NCBI RefSeq assembly: GCF_014837105.1
Contig: NZ_JACSPO010000002.1
Span: 1 to 64,000 of the forward strand
Direction: 5' to 3'
DNA from: Oceanitalea stevensii
Lineage (GTDB): Bacteria > Actinomycetota > Actinomycetes > Actinomycetales > Actinomycetaceae
Length of the DNA stretch: 64,000 nucleotides
Shown: in pieces, positions 18,401 to 25,621 of the stretch
How the letters are laid out: each line of letters begins with the position of its first letter
Numbering within the stretch: position 1 is the first letter of the stretch
Notes under the pieces: model-generated
The model's input: the letters and a program-made list of their open reading frames with translations, nothing else
Databases searched by the model: none
What the model was told of the DNA's origin: nothing
Translations under genes and position numbers: made by a program

Positions 18401-19554
18401 TCGGTGAGGGCGGAGCCGGCCTCGGTGTGGACGGTGTAGAAGATGCCGTTCTCGGCGAACTCCGGGTGGAACTCGACGAAGCCGAAGCCGGTGCCGAGGC
18501 CCGCGTGGTTGTGGAAGTTGTCGACGAACTGCTGGCGGACGTTGAGGTAGGCGGTGTGCTCGCCGGAGTCCTTGTCGACCATGTAGAGGATGTCGTTCAT
18601 GTCCGGGACCGCGAGACGGCCGGAGCCGTCCGGCACCTCGTCGAGGTGGGTGATGCGGTTGTGCCGGATGAGGCGCTGGTCCTGGGTGGCCGGGGTCGTC
18701 TGCGACTCGGGCAGCTGGGCCAGCTCCTCGACCTCGATGCCGATCGTCGACATCTTCGGGTCGGGCAGCGGGTTGAGGAGGGGCTGGGCGGCCTCGTCGG
18801 TGACCTCGCAGTCGGCGGCGTTGCCGGTGGCGACCTCGAGGTTCGCGCCGGTCGTGTCGACGGCGACGTCGTCGAGCATGATCCGGCCCGTGTTGGGCGA
18901 GCCGTTGATCCAGAAGAAGCGGTCGAGGGCGCCGTCGACGGCGGCCCGGAAGCCGAAGGTCTCCTCGGCCCCCTCGGGCAGGCGGGTCTGCTCCTCGTAG
19001 GGGCCGCCCTGGCTGTAGACGGCGACCTCGTCGGTCTCGTTGTCGGCGACGAGCCAGACGCACTGCCACACGTCCTCGGCCCAGGTGCCGGCCGTGGCGA
19101 AAGCGCCGCCGTCTCGCACGAGGAGGCGGTCGCTGTTCTGGTTGTTGACGTAGGCCCGGCTGTGGGCGAAGTCGGAGGGGTTGTCGTTGTCCGTGATGCC
19201 GAACGAGGTGTCGACGCTGCCGTCGCGCCGGATCCGGAAGAAGACCGTGCCGGTCTCACCGTCCTCGATCGCGGCCACCGCGCGGGAGGCCCGCTGGTTG
19301 GGGCCGCTGAGCTCCAGGGCCCGGTTGTTCTGGTTGACGGGGTCCAGGATCACGGAGGCAGCACCGGTGGAGGTCCACCCGTCCTGGCCGTTGAGGGCGC
19401 CGGTCGTGTAGCCCTCGAAGGTGTGGAGCTCGGTGAAACCGGGCTCCTCGGTCTGTGCGCCGGCTGGTGCCGCGAGCAGCGTCGCGCACATCGCCATCCC
19501 CGTCGCCGCCGCCGTCACCGCCCGGCGTCTCGTGGGTTGCCGTAATGACGTCAT
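15409..19554 (-). CDS. Large secreted multidomain GSDH/LamG/Ig-like protein
   Basis: 1381 residues. The signal peptide ends near AAPAGAQT (about residue 34). Modules in order: an N-terminal LamG-like jelly roll (about 38-250); a glucose/sorbosone dehydrogenase propeller (about 266-700; ILVGDGGNGVGNNNPQDL, YAVGMRDPHRISWD, QPGDNFGWSVREGP); a second LamG/concanavalin-like domain (about 705-985); a beta-sandwich of 3-keto-glycoside-hydrolase (DUF1080)/LamG type (about 985-1190); and two bacterial Ig-like domains (about 1190-1381, TPSGTVEIHADGE and TPTGTVTVTAG). It is probably released or wall-associated and acts on a glycan or sugar outside the cell. No sortase motif or C-terminal membrane segment is seen. 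GGAG precedes the ATG and a LacI operator lies 20 bases upstream of the start, so it belongs to the island's regulon. Confidence 0.87.
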   Translation of the reverse strand: MTSLRQPTRRRAVTAAATGMAMCATLLAAPAGAQTEEPGFTELHTFEGYTTGALNGQDGWTSTGAASVILDPVNQNNRALELSGPNQRASRAVAAIEDGETGTVFFRIRRDGSVDTSFGITDNDNPSDFAHSRAYVNNQNSDRLLVRDGGAFATAGTWAEDVWQCVWLVADNETDEVAVYSQGGPYEEQTRLPEGAEETFGFRAAVDGALDRFFWINGSPNTGRIMLDDVAVDTTGANLEVATGNAADCEVTDEAAQPLLNPLPDPKMSTIGIEVEELAQLPESQTTPATQDQRLIRHNRITHLDEVPDGSGRLAVPDMNDILYMVDKDSGEHTAYLNVRQQFVDNFHNHAGLGTGFGFVEFHPEFAENGIFYTVHTEAGSALTEDTPDFPGFGTTGFHSVITEWTATDPSAETFEGTSREMMRVPFGGRVHTVQQIAFNWTAEPGDADYGNLYILVGDGGNGVGNNNPQDLSTPQGKIFRIDPMGDDSANGEYGIPEDNPFLDEDGALPEIYAVGMRDPHRISWDTETGKMYLGHIGEWQVESIYEVQPGDNFGWSVREGPFLAENRQIFPLPENDAELGFTYPVAAYDHNRDPGQTGDAGVAVNGGYVYRGEIEALQGKYLFTDIVRGWVLSTEADEMVRNDGDIEDLATIEQLRVFHDGEETTFQELVGHQRVDLRFGADADGELYLISKADGRVWEVTGAVELPPNNLVARYTFDNPVEGNPAWEDDQGFSGTDIELINGGALQRVADAAYPGAGRALQTQQLNPTVRGNNDWKAGVYDPAGVDSLDAFAGAEAITVMGWFKRTGELPALNSESANPDDRFNAIGLTGVLSGNSDGHGVRALLEVIQVGNELKLVALGRRLDDGSSWTFAADKPWDEILAQNTWVHLAASFDYVNGEMKLYMNGEELEGEYTAANPWGSGPTSDTVPAGIKIGGSFPQNTAERNPFNGRMDDLMFLDMVPTAEQMQHLYATYGVEPVEPPPTPSCTFEESETDLMAEENWAPRTPSKWDFPGDQIVLTEVGDNPNDGIRRPFEYAILDGREYESVQIDAEVRLDAPSSVNNRDIIIVFGWQSDTEYYYAHISQDNTIYAHNGIFKVNNKDRERIDHQWDPDSSIGAPPAITDEEWHDVRVVHCAGSGEIAVWVDGHDTPLMTATDTTFDSGQIGFGSFDNTGRMRDLVVSVPAAPQEDVATTTSLSLSRQLATYGAETTARVTVAADSGTPSGTVEIHADGEVVATGELGPDGRASVALPRDLPAGGHRLTAVFPGSDGFTESASRAVTYVVLPALSRVDIDVDSTVPRGSTPDVTIDVSGRDGAPTPTGTVTVTAGFRVVGTVPVGEDGSAEVQLPPVRGLTLLTATYSGDHGYLPGLDIDTVWGR

Positions 19555-19572
19555 CGTCACGCTCCTTCGTTG

Positions 19573-19584
19573 GTAAGCGCTTTC
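19573..19584. promoter_or_regulatory. LacI-family operator 6
   Basis: GTAAGCGCTTTC with core AAGCGCTT (19575-19582) lies 20 bases upstream of the ATG of the large secreted protein, just ahead of its ribosome site. Confidence 0.76.
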
Positions 19585-19689
19585 TCTGGCAACCAACCAC
19601 GCTAGCCCTGCGCCGCAGGCCGGAGCATCCTGCGAAAGAACGACGAATCGAATCGTCAACTCGGCGTCCCGCACCGCCGCCTCGTCTCA

Positions 19690-19730
19690 GGTGTGGGCTG
19701 TTCGCCCTCAGAGGCCGAAAGTCCACACCC
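19690..19730 (-). terminator. Imperfect hairpin after the ferritin-VIT gene
   Basis: GGTGTGG...CCACACC outer arms with partly matched inner arms (TTCG/CGAA). It follows the gene that ends at 19752. The outer stem resembles the GTGTGGGTTTCG hairpins at 8376 and 9505. Confidence 0.55.
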
Positions 19731-19751
19731 AACGCCGGGAGGGCGCGACGG

Positions 19752-20825
19752 TCAGCTCACCGTCGTGCCGAAAGCCAGGCCGAGGACGTAGGTGACCGAG
19801 GCGGCGCCGTAGCCGATGGCGAGCTGGCGCAGGGCGCGCCGCAGCGGCGGGGCACCGGACAGCACGCCGACCACGGCGCCGGTGAGCAGCAGCGCCGCAC
19901 CCACGATGACGGCGGCGGCCACGACCGCCGCCGTCCCGGAGAGCCCGAAGATCCACGGCAGCACGGGCAGCAGCGCGCCGGAGGCGAAGAAGCAGAAGCT
20001 GGAGACGGCGGCGCTCACGCCCGTGCCGATCTCCTCGTAGTCCGGCTCGGCGTCCTCGGCGCGCCCCGGCCCGGTGGCCGACAGGACCTCCCGGGCCCGC
20101 TCCTCGGCGGCGTCGGCGCTCATGCCGCGGGCGCGGTAGACGAGGGCCAGCTCGTTGGCGTCGACGTCGAGGTGGGGGATGGCCTCCTGCGCGCGCGGGT
20201 CGGGGATGGACGCCTCGAGCAGCTCGCGCTGCGAGCGCACCGAGACGTACTCCCCCGCCGCCATCGACAGCGCGCCGGCGAGCAGCCCGGCGAGGCCGGT
20301 GAAGAGGACCGTCTGCGCCGACACCCCGGTCGCCCCGATGCCCAGGACGAGGGCGAGGTTGGAGACGAGGCCGTCGTTGGCGCCGAAGACGCCGGCGCGG
20401 AACATCCCGGACATGCGGCTGCGGCCGCGGGTGGCCAGCGAGCGCACGACCTCCCCGTGGATCTGCTCGTCGGCCACCATCGCCGACGTCGCGTCGTCGT
20501 CGCCGGCGTAGGAGGACCGTGCCTCGGCGCGCTGCGCGAGGGCCAGGACGAACACGCCCCCGAAGCGGCGGGCGAGCCAGCCGAGCACGCGGGTGCGCAC
20601 GGCCCCGCGCTTCGGGTGGCCGACGTGGTGCCCGAGCAGCTCGCGCCAGTGCTCCTCGTGGCGGCGCTCGGCCTCGGCGAGCTCGAGGAGGATCGCGCGC
20701 TCCTCGCCCTCGCGGCGGCGGGCGAGGTCGCGGTAGACGGCGGCCTCGGCGCGCTCGTCGGCGAGGTAGCGCCGCCAGCGGCGCACCTGCGCACGGGTCG
20801 GCTCGGGACGGTCGGTCGGGCTCAC
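19752..20825 (-). CDS. Ferritin-like/VIT1-CCC1 fusion metal transporter (MbfA-like)
   Basis: 357 residues. An N-terminal ferritin/rubrerythrin-like four-helix domain (about 15-130) shows ExxH-type ligands (ELAEAERRHEEHW, MVADEQIHGE). A VIT1/CCC1 domain (about 140-357) follows, with RAGVFGANDGLVSNLALVLG as the signature first membrane helix and FFASGALLPVLPWIF among at least five helices. The family exports Fe2+ or Mn2+ from the cytosol and confers iron or peroxide resistance. The fusion is a known erythrin-VIT type. Neighbours are a Crp/Fnr regulator and a metal-export ATPase, so this is a metal-handling block. Confidence 0.9.
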   Translation of the reverse strand: MSPTDRPEPTRAQVRRWRRYLADERAEAAVYRDLARRREGEERAILLELAEAERRHEEHWRELLGHHVGHPKRGAVRTRVLGWLARRFGGVFVLALAQRAEARSSYAGDDDATSAMVADEQIHGEVVRSLATRGRSRMSGMFRAGVFGANDGLVSNLALVLGIGATGVSAQTVLFTGLAGLLAGALSMAAGEYVSVRSQRELLEASIPDPRAQEAIPHLDVDANELALVYRARGMSADAAEERAREVLSATGPGRAEDAEPDYEEIGTGVSAAVSSFCFFASGALLPVLPWIFGLSGTAAVVAAAVIVGAALLLTGAVVGVLSGAPPLRRALRQLAIGYGAASVTYVLGLAFGTTVS

Positions 20826-20866
20826 GGCACAAGCGTCACAGGCTTCCGGCCCGTGGGGAAACGAGG

Positions 20867-20887
20867 CCCGCCTTCCCTGACGGCGGG
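20867..20887 (-). terminator. Weak hairpin after the Crp/Fnr gene
   Basis: A 6-base CCCGCC/GGCGGG stem with a 9-base loop, 14 bases beyond the stop of the gene ending at 20901. A weak candidate. Confidence 0.35.
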
Positions 20888-20900
20888 TGTTCGGGTGCCC

Positions 20901-21704
20901 TCACACGCCGTCGGGCCGCGGGGTGTCGCCCGCGGCCTCCGCCTCCAGACGGCGCCTGTCGAGCAGCGCGGTCCAGCGGCGTCCCGAGTCCACGACGCCC
21001 TCCTTCTTCCACCGGCTCATCACCCGCGACACGGACTCCGGCGTCGAGCGCGCCAGGCCCGCGAGGTCCGCGCGGGAGAGCGGGACCTCGAGCATGACCG
21101 TTCCGTCGTCACGCTCCTCCCCGACCTTGTCGGCCAGGCGCAGCAGGGCGGTCGCGACGCGCTGGGGGACGGTGTCCGTCGTCTGCCCGCCGATGTCGGA
21201 GTGCGCCCGGACCAGACGGGCCGCGACGTCGTCGAGCACCCGCAGGGCGACACCGGGGTGCTCGAGGAGCACCTCACGGAAGTCGTCCTGGTCGATGCGG
21301 AGCGTGCAGGACCCGACGAGCGCCGTCGCCGTGTGCGAGTGGTACGGCTCCCCGAGCGTCCCCATCGCCCCGAAGAGCTCGCCGGGGACGAGGATGTCGG
21401 CCACCGTCTCCGTCCCACCGGCGGTCACCTGGGAGAGCTTCACGCGCCCCTCGGCGACGACGTAGAGGGCGGTCGCCGGGTCCCCGGCCCGGTAGAGAGT
21501 GCGTCCCGCCGGCCACGTGGTGGTCCGCATGCGCCGGTCGATGCGCTCGACGGCGTCCTCGCTCAGGCCCCGGAAGTAGGGCGCCCGGGTCAGCACGTGC
21601 CTGCGGACCGGCCACGGGCACCGGTGCGGCAGCGTGACCTCGCGCAGCGGGATCGTCCGCCGTCCGGACTCGGTACGCACCGGTGCGGCGTCCTGTGGCG
21701 ACAT
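20901..21704 (-). CDS. Crp/Fnr-family transcriptional regulator
   Basis: 267 residues. A cyclic-nucleotide-binding-type beta barrel (about 45-160; GRTLYRAGDPATALYVVAEG) is followed by a dimer helix and a winged helix-turn-helix (SRADLAGLARSTPESVSRVM, about 205-230). Only two cysteines are present, so it is not an FNR-type [4Fe-4S] sensor; the ligand is unknown. The ATG at 21704 follows GGAGGAG and is preferred to the GTG 21 bases earlier. It diverges from the HMA/P-type ATPase genes, and a palindrome with Fnr-family spacing lies between them, so metal-export control is likely. Confidence 0.88.
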   Translation of the reverse strand: MSPQDAAPVRTESGRRTIPLREVTLPHRCPWPVRRHVLTRAPYFRGLSEDAVERIDRRMRTTTWPAGRTLYRAGDPATALYVVAEGRVKLSQVTAGGTETVADILVPGELFGAMGTLGEPYHSHTATALVGSCTLRIDQDDFREVLLEHPGVALRVLDDVAARLVRAHSDIGGQTTDTVPQRVATALLRLADKVGEERDDGTVMLEVPLSRADLAGLARSTPESVSRVMSRWKKEGVVDSGRRWTALLDRRRLEAEAAGDTPRPDGV

Positions 21705-21805
21705 GTCGCTCCTCCCTCCGACCACTGCTGCGACCCGTGCTCGTGCCTCCCGCCGCAGGCTATCGGGCCGCGAGCGCCCCCGTCCCGAGGAGACGTTGCG
21801 GCTGA

Positions 21806-21819
21806 TTGACGGCCGTCAT
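21806..21819. promoter_or_regulatory. Candidate Crp/Fnr-family binding site
   Basis: TTGACGGCCGTCAT contains the perfect palindrome TGACGGCCGTCA (21807-21818) and has the TTGAC-N4-GTCAA-like layout of Fnr/Dnr-type sites. It lies between the divergent crp/fnr and HMA genes, about 76 bases ahead of the HMA start. Confidence 0.6.
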
Positions 21820-21895
21820 GTTCTCTTCCGCCAGGCCTTCCTACGTTGGGATCACCGCGAGGGAGACGCCCTCACGGCGAGGAAAGGACCACACC

Positions 21896-22129
21896 ATGAC
21901 CACGACCGCCGCCACCCGCTCCGTCTTCCGCGCCGAGGGCTTCAGCTGCCCGAGCTGTGTCGCCGCGATCGAGAAGCAGGTCGGGCGCCTGCCCGGCGTC
22001 ACCGGAGTGTCGGTGAAGTTCGCCTCCGGCCGCGTCGAGGTCGACCACCTCCCGGAGGTCGTCACCACCGACGAGATCGTCACCGCGATCGGCAGGGCCG
22101 GCTACAAGGCCGCCCTGTCGGCCTTCTGA
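21896..22129 (+). CDS. Heavy-metal-associated (HMA) domain protein, CopZ-like
   Basis: 77 residues, a single ferredoxin-like HMA domain. The metal-binding CxxC sits in EGFSCPSCVAAIEKQV (about residues 18-21). The ATG at 21896 follows AGGAAAGGA; an in-frame upstream extension is rejected as unlike the family. The P-type ATPase starts 66 bases downstream, and that ATPase lacks its own HMA domain, so this protein probably delivers metal to it or stands in for its missing N-terminus. Copper, zinc or cadmium cannot be distinguished. Confidence 0.88.
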   Translation: MTTTAATRSVFRAEGFSCPSCVAAIEKQVGRLPGVTGVSVKFASGRVEVDHLPEVVTTDEIVTAIGRAGYKAALSAF

Positions 22130-22145
22130 CCGCCGTCCCCCCGAC

Positions 22146-22167
22146 GGCCGGGCCCCCTGGCCCGGCC
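22146..22167 (+). terminator. Hairpin between HMA and ATPase genes (attenuator-like)
   Basis: A GGCCGGG/CCCGGCC stem in the 66-base gap. It could lower ATPase transcription relative to the small HMA protein or protect the HMA mRNA end. Confidence 0.45.
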
Positions 22168-22194
22168 TTCCCCTCACGTCGCGAAAGGTCCCCC

Positions 22195-24171
22195 ATGAGC
22201 TCGACCAGCTGGACACGCGCCCCCTGGGCGGCCCCGGCCGCCGCGGGCGCGCTCATCGCCGCCGCCGCCTTCACCTCCTTCTCGGCCGGCGTCAACCCCT
22301 TCTCCAGCAGCCACGCGGGCGGCGGCGGCACCACGGCCGCGCTCACCGCCTCGCACGTGCTGATGACCGCCGCGGCGGTCGTCGCCGGGCTGCCGATCCT
22401 CGTCAAGGCCGTGCGGGCGCTGCGCCACCGCACCATCGCCATCGACCTGCTCGTCTCGGTCGCCGCGACCGGCGCGCTCGTCATCGGTGAGGTGTGGGAG
22501 GCGGCCGCGGTGACCTTCCTCTTCTCCGTCGGCCACGCGCTCGAGGCCCGCACCATGACCAGGACCCGCGCGGCCCTCGCGGAGCTCGTCGCCGTCGCCC
22601 CCGACGTCGCGGTCGTGCTCCGTGACGGGGTGCAGGTCGAGGTGCCCTCGGTGCAGGTGGCGACGGGCGAGACCGTCCTCGTCAAGAACGGTGCGAAGGT
22701 GCCGGTCGACGGCGTCGTGACCGGAGGCGCCGCGGCGCTCGTCGAGGCGTCCATCACCGGGGAGTCCGTGCCCGTGGAGAAGACGGAGGGCGACCGGGTG
22801 TTCGCCGGCACCGTCTCCAGCGGCGGCTTCCTCACGGTGCGTGCCACCGGCGTGGGCGCCGACACGACGCTGGCCCGCATCATCCACCGTGTCGAGGAGG
22901 CACAGGACGCCAAGGCGCGGGCCCAGACGTTCCTGGAGAGGTTCTCCGCCTGGTACACCCCGGCGATCATCGTGCTGGCTCTGGTCGCCGCGCTGGTCAG
23001 CGGGGACGTCGTCCTCGCCCTCACCCTCCTGGTCATCGGGTGCCCCGGCGCCCTGGTCATCTCGATCCCTGTGGCGATCGTCGCGGGCATCGGCCGCGGC
23101 GCGAGGGACGGCATCCTCATCAAGGGCGGCGAGCATCTCGAGGCGAGCGCACGCATCGACACCGTCGCGCTCGACAAGACCGGCACCCTCACCGAGGGCC
23201 GGCCGCACCTGACCGACGTCGTGGTGCTCGCCGCGGGCCTGGACCGGGCCGACGTCCTCACCTGGGCCGCGCGCGCCGAGGCCGGGTCCGAGCACCCGCT
23301 CGCCCGACCGGTGATCGAGGCGGCCGTCGCCGAGGGCCTCCCCGTCGGCGGACTTCCCGAGCACACCGATCCCGTGCCGGGCAAGGGCGTCGTCGCCACG
23401 CTCGACGGCCGCCGCGTCGCGGTCGGCAACCTGCCCCTGCTCCTCGCCGAGGGGATCAGCGACGACGGCGGAGCCGCCGCCGAGGTCGACCGCCTCGCCG
23501 GACTCGGCCGCACCCCGATGGTCGTCGCCCTCGACGGCGAGGTCGTCGGCGTCGTCGCGGTGGCCGACCGCGTCCGGAGGGACGCGCGGGAGATGGTCAC
23601 CCGCCTCCACGACGCTGGCGTCACCCGGGTCGTCATGCTCACCGGCGACAACCGCCGCGTCGCCGAGGCGGTGGCCGCGGAGGTCGGGGTGGTCGACGTC
23701 CGGGCCCAGCTGCTGCCCGAGGACAAGCTCGCGGCCATCGAGGAGCTGCAAGCCGGCGGGCACGTGGTCGCGATGATCGGCGACGGCGTCAACGACGCCC
23801 CGGCCCTGGCCACCGCGGAGATCGGGATCGCGATGGGAGCCGCCGGCACGGGCGTCGCCGTCGAGACGGCCGACATCGCCCTCATGAACGACGACCTGCT
23901 CAGGGTGCCGCAGGCCATCGGCCTCGCCCGGCGGACCGTCTCCGTCATGCGGCAGAACATCGGCGTCGCGCTGGCGACGGTCGGCCTGCTCCTCGCCGGC
24001 GTCCTCACGGGCGGCGTCACCATGGCGGTGGGCATGCTCGTCCACCAGGCCTCCGTGCTCGCCGTCATCCTCAACGCGGCGCGACTGCTCCGGCGCCGCG
24101 ACGACGCCGTGGGCGCGCCGGTCACGCGCAGCACCACGGGTGCCGCGACCCCGCAGGTCCAGCCGGCCTGA
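22195..24171 (+). CDS. Heavy-metal-translocating P1B-type ATPase with CPG motif
   Basis: 658 residues, inner membrane. Actuator loop TGES near residue 187 (EASITGESVPVEKTEGDRVF), phosphorylation DKTGT near 327, hinge GDGVND near 530. The intramembrane motif of the sixth helix is CPG (VIGCPGALVISIPVAIVAGI, about residue 283), not the CPC or CPH of copper/zinc pumps; a CPG subgroup is known in databases but its metal is poorly defined. The N-terminus has two hydrophobic pairs and no HMA domain, since that is encoded by the gene just before. It probably exports a soft metal using ATP. The start follows GCGAAAGG. Confidence 0.92.
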   Translation: MSSTSWTRAPWAAPAAAGALIAAAAFTSFSAGVNPFSSSHAGGGGTTAALTASHVLMTAAAVVAGLPILVKAVRALRHRTIAIDLLVSVAATGALVIGEVWEAAAVTFLFSVGHALEARTMTRTRAALAELVAVAPDVAVVLRDGVQVEVPSVQVATGETVLVKNGAKVPVDGVVTGGAAALVEASITGESVPVEKTEGDRVFAGTVSSGGFLTVRATGVGADTTLARIIHRVEEAQDAKARAQTFLERFSAWYTPAIIVLALVAALVSGDVVLALTLLVIGCPGALVISIPVAIVAGIGRGARDGILIKGGEHLEASARIDTVALDKTGTLTEGRPHLTDVVVLAAGLDRADVLTWAARAEAGSEHPLARPVIEAAVAEGLPVGGLPEHTDPVPGKGVVATLDGRRVAVGNLPLLLAEGISDDGGAAAEVDRLAGLGRTPMVVALDGEVVGVVAVADRVRRDAREMVTRLHDAGVTRVVMLTGDNRRVAEAVAAEVGVVDVRAQLLPEDKLAAIEELQAGGHVVAMIGDGVNDAPALATAEIGIAMGAAGTGVAVETADIALMNDDLLRVPQAIGLARRTVSVMRQNIGVALATVGLLLAGVLTGGVTMAVGMLVHQASVLAVILNAARLLRRRDDAVGAPVTRSTTGAATPQVQPA

Positions 24172-24189
24172 CCGGTCACGGCCCGGCCC

Positions 24190-25194
24190 TCACCTGCTGC
24201 GGTGGACACCCTCGACGAGCTCGACGACGGCGAGCGCGTCGCGGGGGTCCACCGGGAGCGGCGCCCCGTCGAGGAGCGCGGACGCCAGCAGCGCATAGAA
24301 GTCCTGGTAGCGCCCGGGCTCGCTCGGCACCGGGCGGGACCCGTCAGCCGTGACAAGCCGCGCGTCCTCACCGCGCCCGTAGCCGGGTGCGGACGGGCGC
24401 ATCCCACCGGCCAGCTGCGCCTCCTGCACGTCCCCCGCCGCCATGACGAAGGTCGCGTCCGTGCCCACCACGCGCAGCCGCGGGCCGGGGTGCGCCGTCG
24501 TCGTGCTCACCCAGAGGTGGGAGCGGGCGCCGCCCGCGTGGGAGAGGGAGAGGAAGACGTCGTCGTCCGCCCGGCTGCGGACGCTGGCGAGCTCGGCGTG
24601 GACGTCGGTGACCGGGCCGAGGAGCGTCACCGCCTGGTCGACGAGGTGGGAGCCGAGGTCGAAGAGCACCCCGCCGCCCTCCCGCCACGTGGCGGCGGCC
24701 TTCCACGGCTTAGTCTCGGCCGTCTTCCACCGCTCCAGGCGCGACTCCAGACGCCGGACCTCACCGAGCGCGCCCTCCGCGAGCAGCCGCCGGACCGTGA
24801 GGAACTCGCTGTCCCAGCGGCGGTTGTGGAACACGGTGAGCGGGCGGCCGAGCCGCTCGGCGCGGTCGAGGAGCTCGCGCGCCTGCGTCGGGTCCGGGCC
24901 CAGCGGCTTGTCGACGACGACGGCGCAGCCCGCGTCCAGCGCGGCCGTCGCGACCGGGACGTGCGTGGCCGGCGGGCTCGCCACGACGAGGACATCGGGC
25001 CGTGCCGCGAGCGCCTCGGCGAGGTCGGCGACGACGCGCGCCCGCGGGTGCAGGCGCGCGGCGTCGGCCGCCCGGCCGGGGTCCGAGGTGACGACGACGT
25101 CGAGGCTGTACCGGGCGTCGTCGGCGATGAGCGGGCCGTGGAAGACCCGCCCCGCGTGGCCGAAGCCGACGAGGGCGGTGGAGAGGCGGTTCAG
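24190..25194 (-). CDS. Gfo/Idh/MocA family oxidoreductase with apparent CTG start
   Basis: 334 residues if read from CTG at 25194. The Rossmann motif VGFGHAGRVFHGPLI (about 9-23) lies upstream of the first ATG/GTG/TTG in frame (GTG at 24984), so starting there would delete the whole nucleotide-binding site. The CTG overlaps the TGA of the YtxH-like gene as CTGA, the same geometry as coupled ATGA overlaps. VVDKPLGPDPTQARELL holds the DKP motif, and DLGSHLVDQAVTLLGP the substrate-side His region. It resembles the scyllo-inositol/YvaA-type branch. Its substrate is unknown. Confidence 0.8.
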   Translation of the reverse strand: MNRLSTALVGFGHAGRVFHGPLIADDARYSLDVVVTSDPGRAADAARLHPRARVVADLAEALAARPDVLVVASPPATHVPVATAALDAGCAVVVDKPLGPDPTQARELLDRAERLGRPLTVFHNRRWDSEFLTVRRLLAEGALGEVRRLESRLERWKTAETKPWKAAATWREGGGVLFDLGSHLVDQAVTLLGPVTDVHAELASVRSRADDDVFLSLSHAGGARSHLWVSTTTAHPGPRLRVVGTDATFVMAAGDVQEAQLAGGMRPSAPGYGRGEDARLVTADGSRPVPSEPGRYQDFYALLASALLDGAPLPVDPRDALAVVELVEGVHRSR

Positions 25195-25532
25195 AGCTCG
25201 GGCTGCGGCGGAGTGGGGCGCATGGAGCCGCCGACGCCGGTCTGCGAGGCGTCACCGTTGCTCGAGCCGGAGGACCCGGAGGACCCGGAGGAGCCCGAGG
25301 ACCCACCCATCCGGCTCTTGACGGTGTCGGTGACCTTGTCGGTCACGGCGGAGGCCTTGTCCTTGGCCACCTCGCTGACCTTCTCCTCGACCTTGTGCAC
25401 GCTGGACTGCACGCGGGGGTTGTCCCACACCTGCTGGCTCGCGGACTTGATCTTCTCGAACTGCTGACGGCCTGCCCGTGCACCGAGCACGTAGCCGAGA
25501 CCTGCCCCGACGAAGAACGAGAGCTTGCCCAT
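25191..25532 (-). CDS. YtxH-like small membrane-anchored protein
   Basis: 113 residues. The N-terminal hydrophobic segment with glycine zipper (MGKLSFFVGAGLGYVLGARA) is followed by a Lys/Glu/Val-rich amphipathic helix typical of YtxH-domain stress proteins. A low-complexity linker of SSG repeats comes from a 9-base tandem DNA repeat near 25261-25300. The ATG at 25532 follows GGAGGT. It overlaps the next gene by four bases, so the two are co-translated. The role is probably envelope stress; not certain. Confidence 0.75.
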   Translation of the reverse strand: MGKLSFFVGAGLGYVLGARAGRQQFEKIKSASQQVWDNPRVQSSVHKVEEKVSEVAKDKASAVTDKVTDTVKSRMGGSSGSSGSSGSSGSSNGDASQTGVGGSMRPTPPQPEL

Positions 25533-25609
25533 GAACGTCCACCTCCATAGTGATGTGTGGGGCACCACCCTATGGTCGGACCCGCCGCCGCGCGCGTTCC
25601 GGGGACGAC

Positions 25610-25615
25610 TAGGAT
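25610..25615 (+). promoter_or_regulatory. -10 box of a probable leaderless promoter (trpS)
   Basis: TAGGAT ends six bases before the GTG of trpS, which has no convincing ribosome site, so transcription probably starts at the start codon. Confidence 0.65.
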
Positions 25616-25621
25616 CGCCGG

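Noticed and set aside
14989-19545. 1518-codon plus-strand frame opposite the large secreted protein
   Set aside because: Antisense frame with no ribosome site and low-complexity composition; the minus-strand protein is clearly real.
25261-25305. 9-base repeats as a regulatory repeat
   Set aside because: They encode an SSG linker in frame within the YtxH-like protein.
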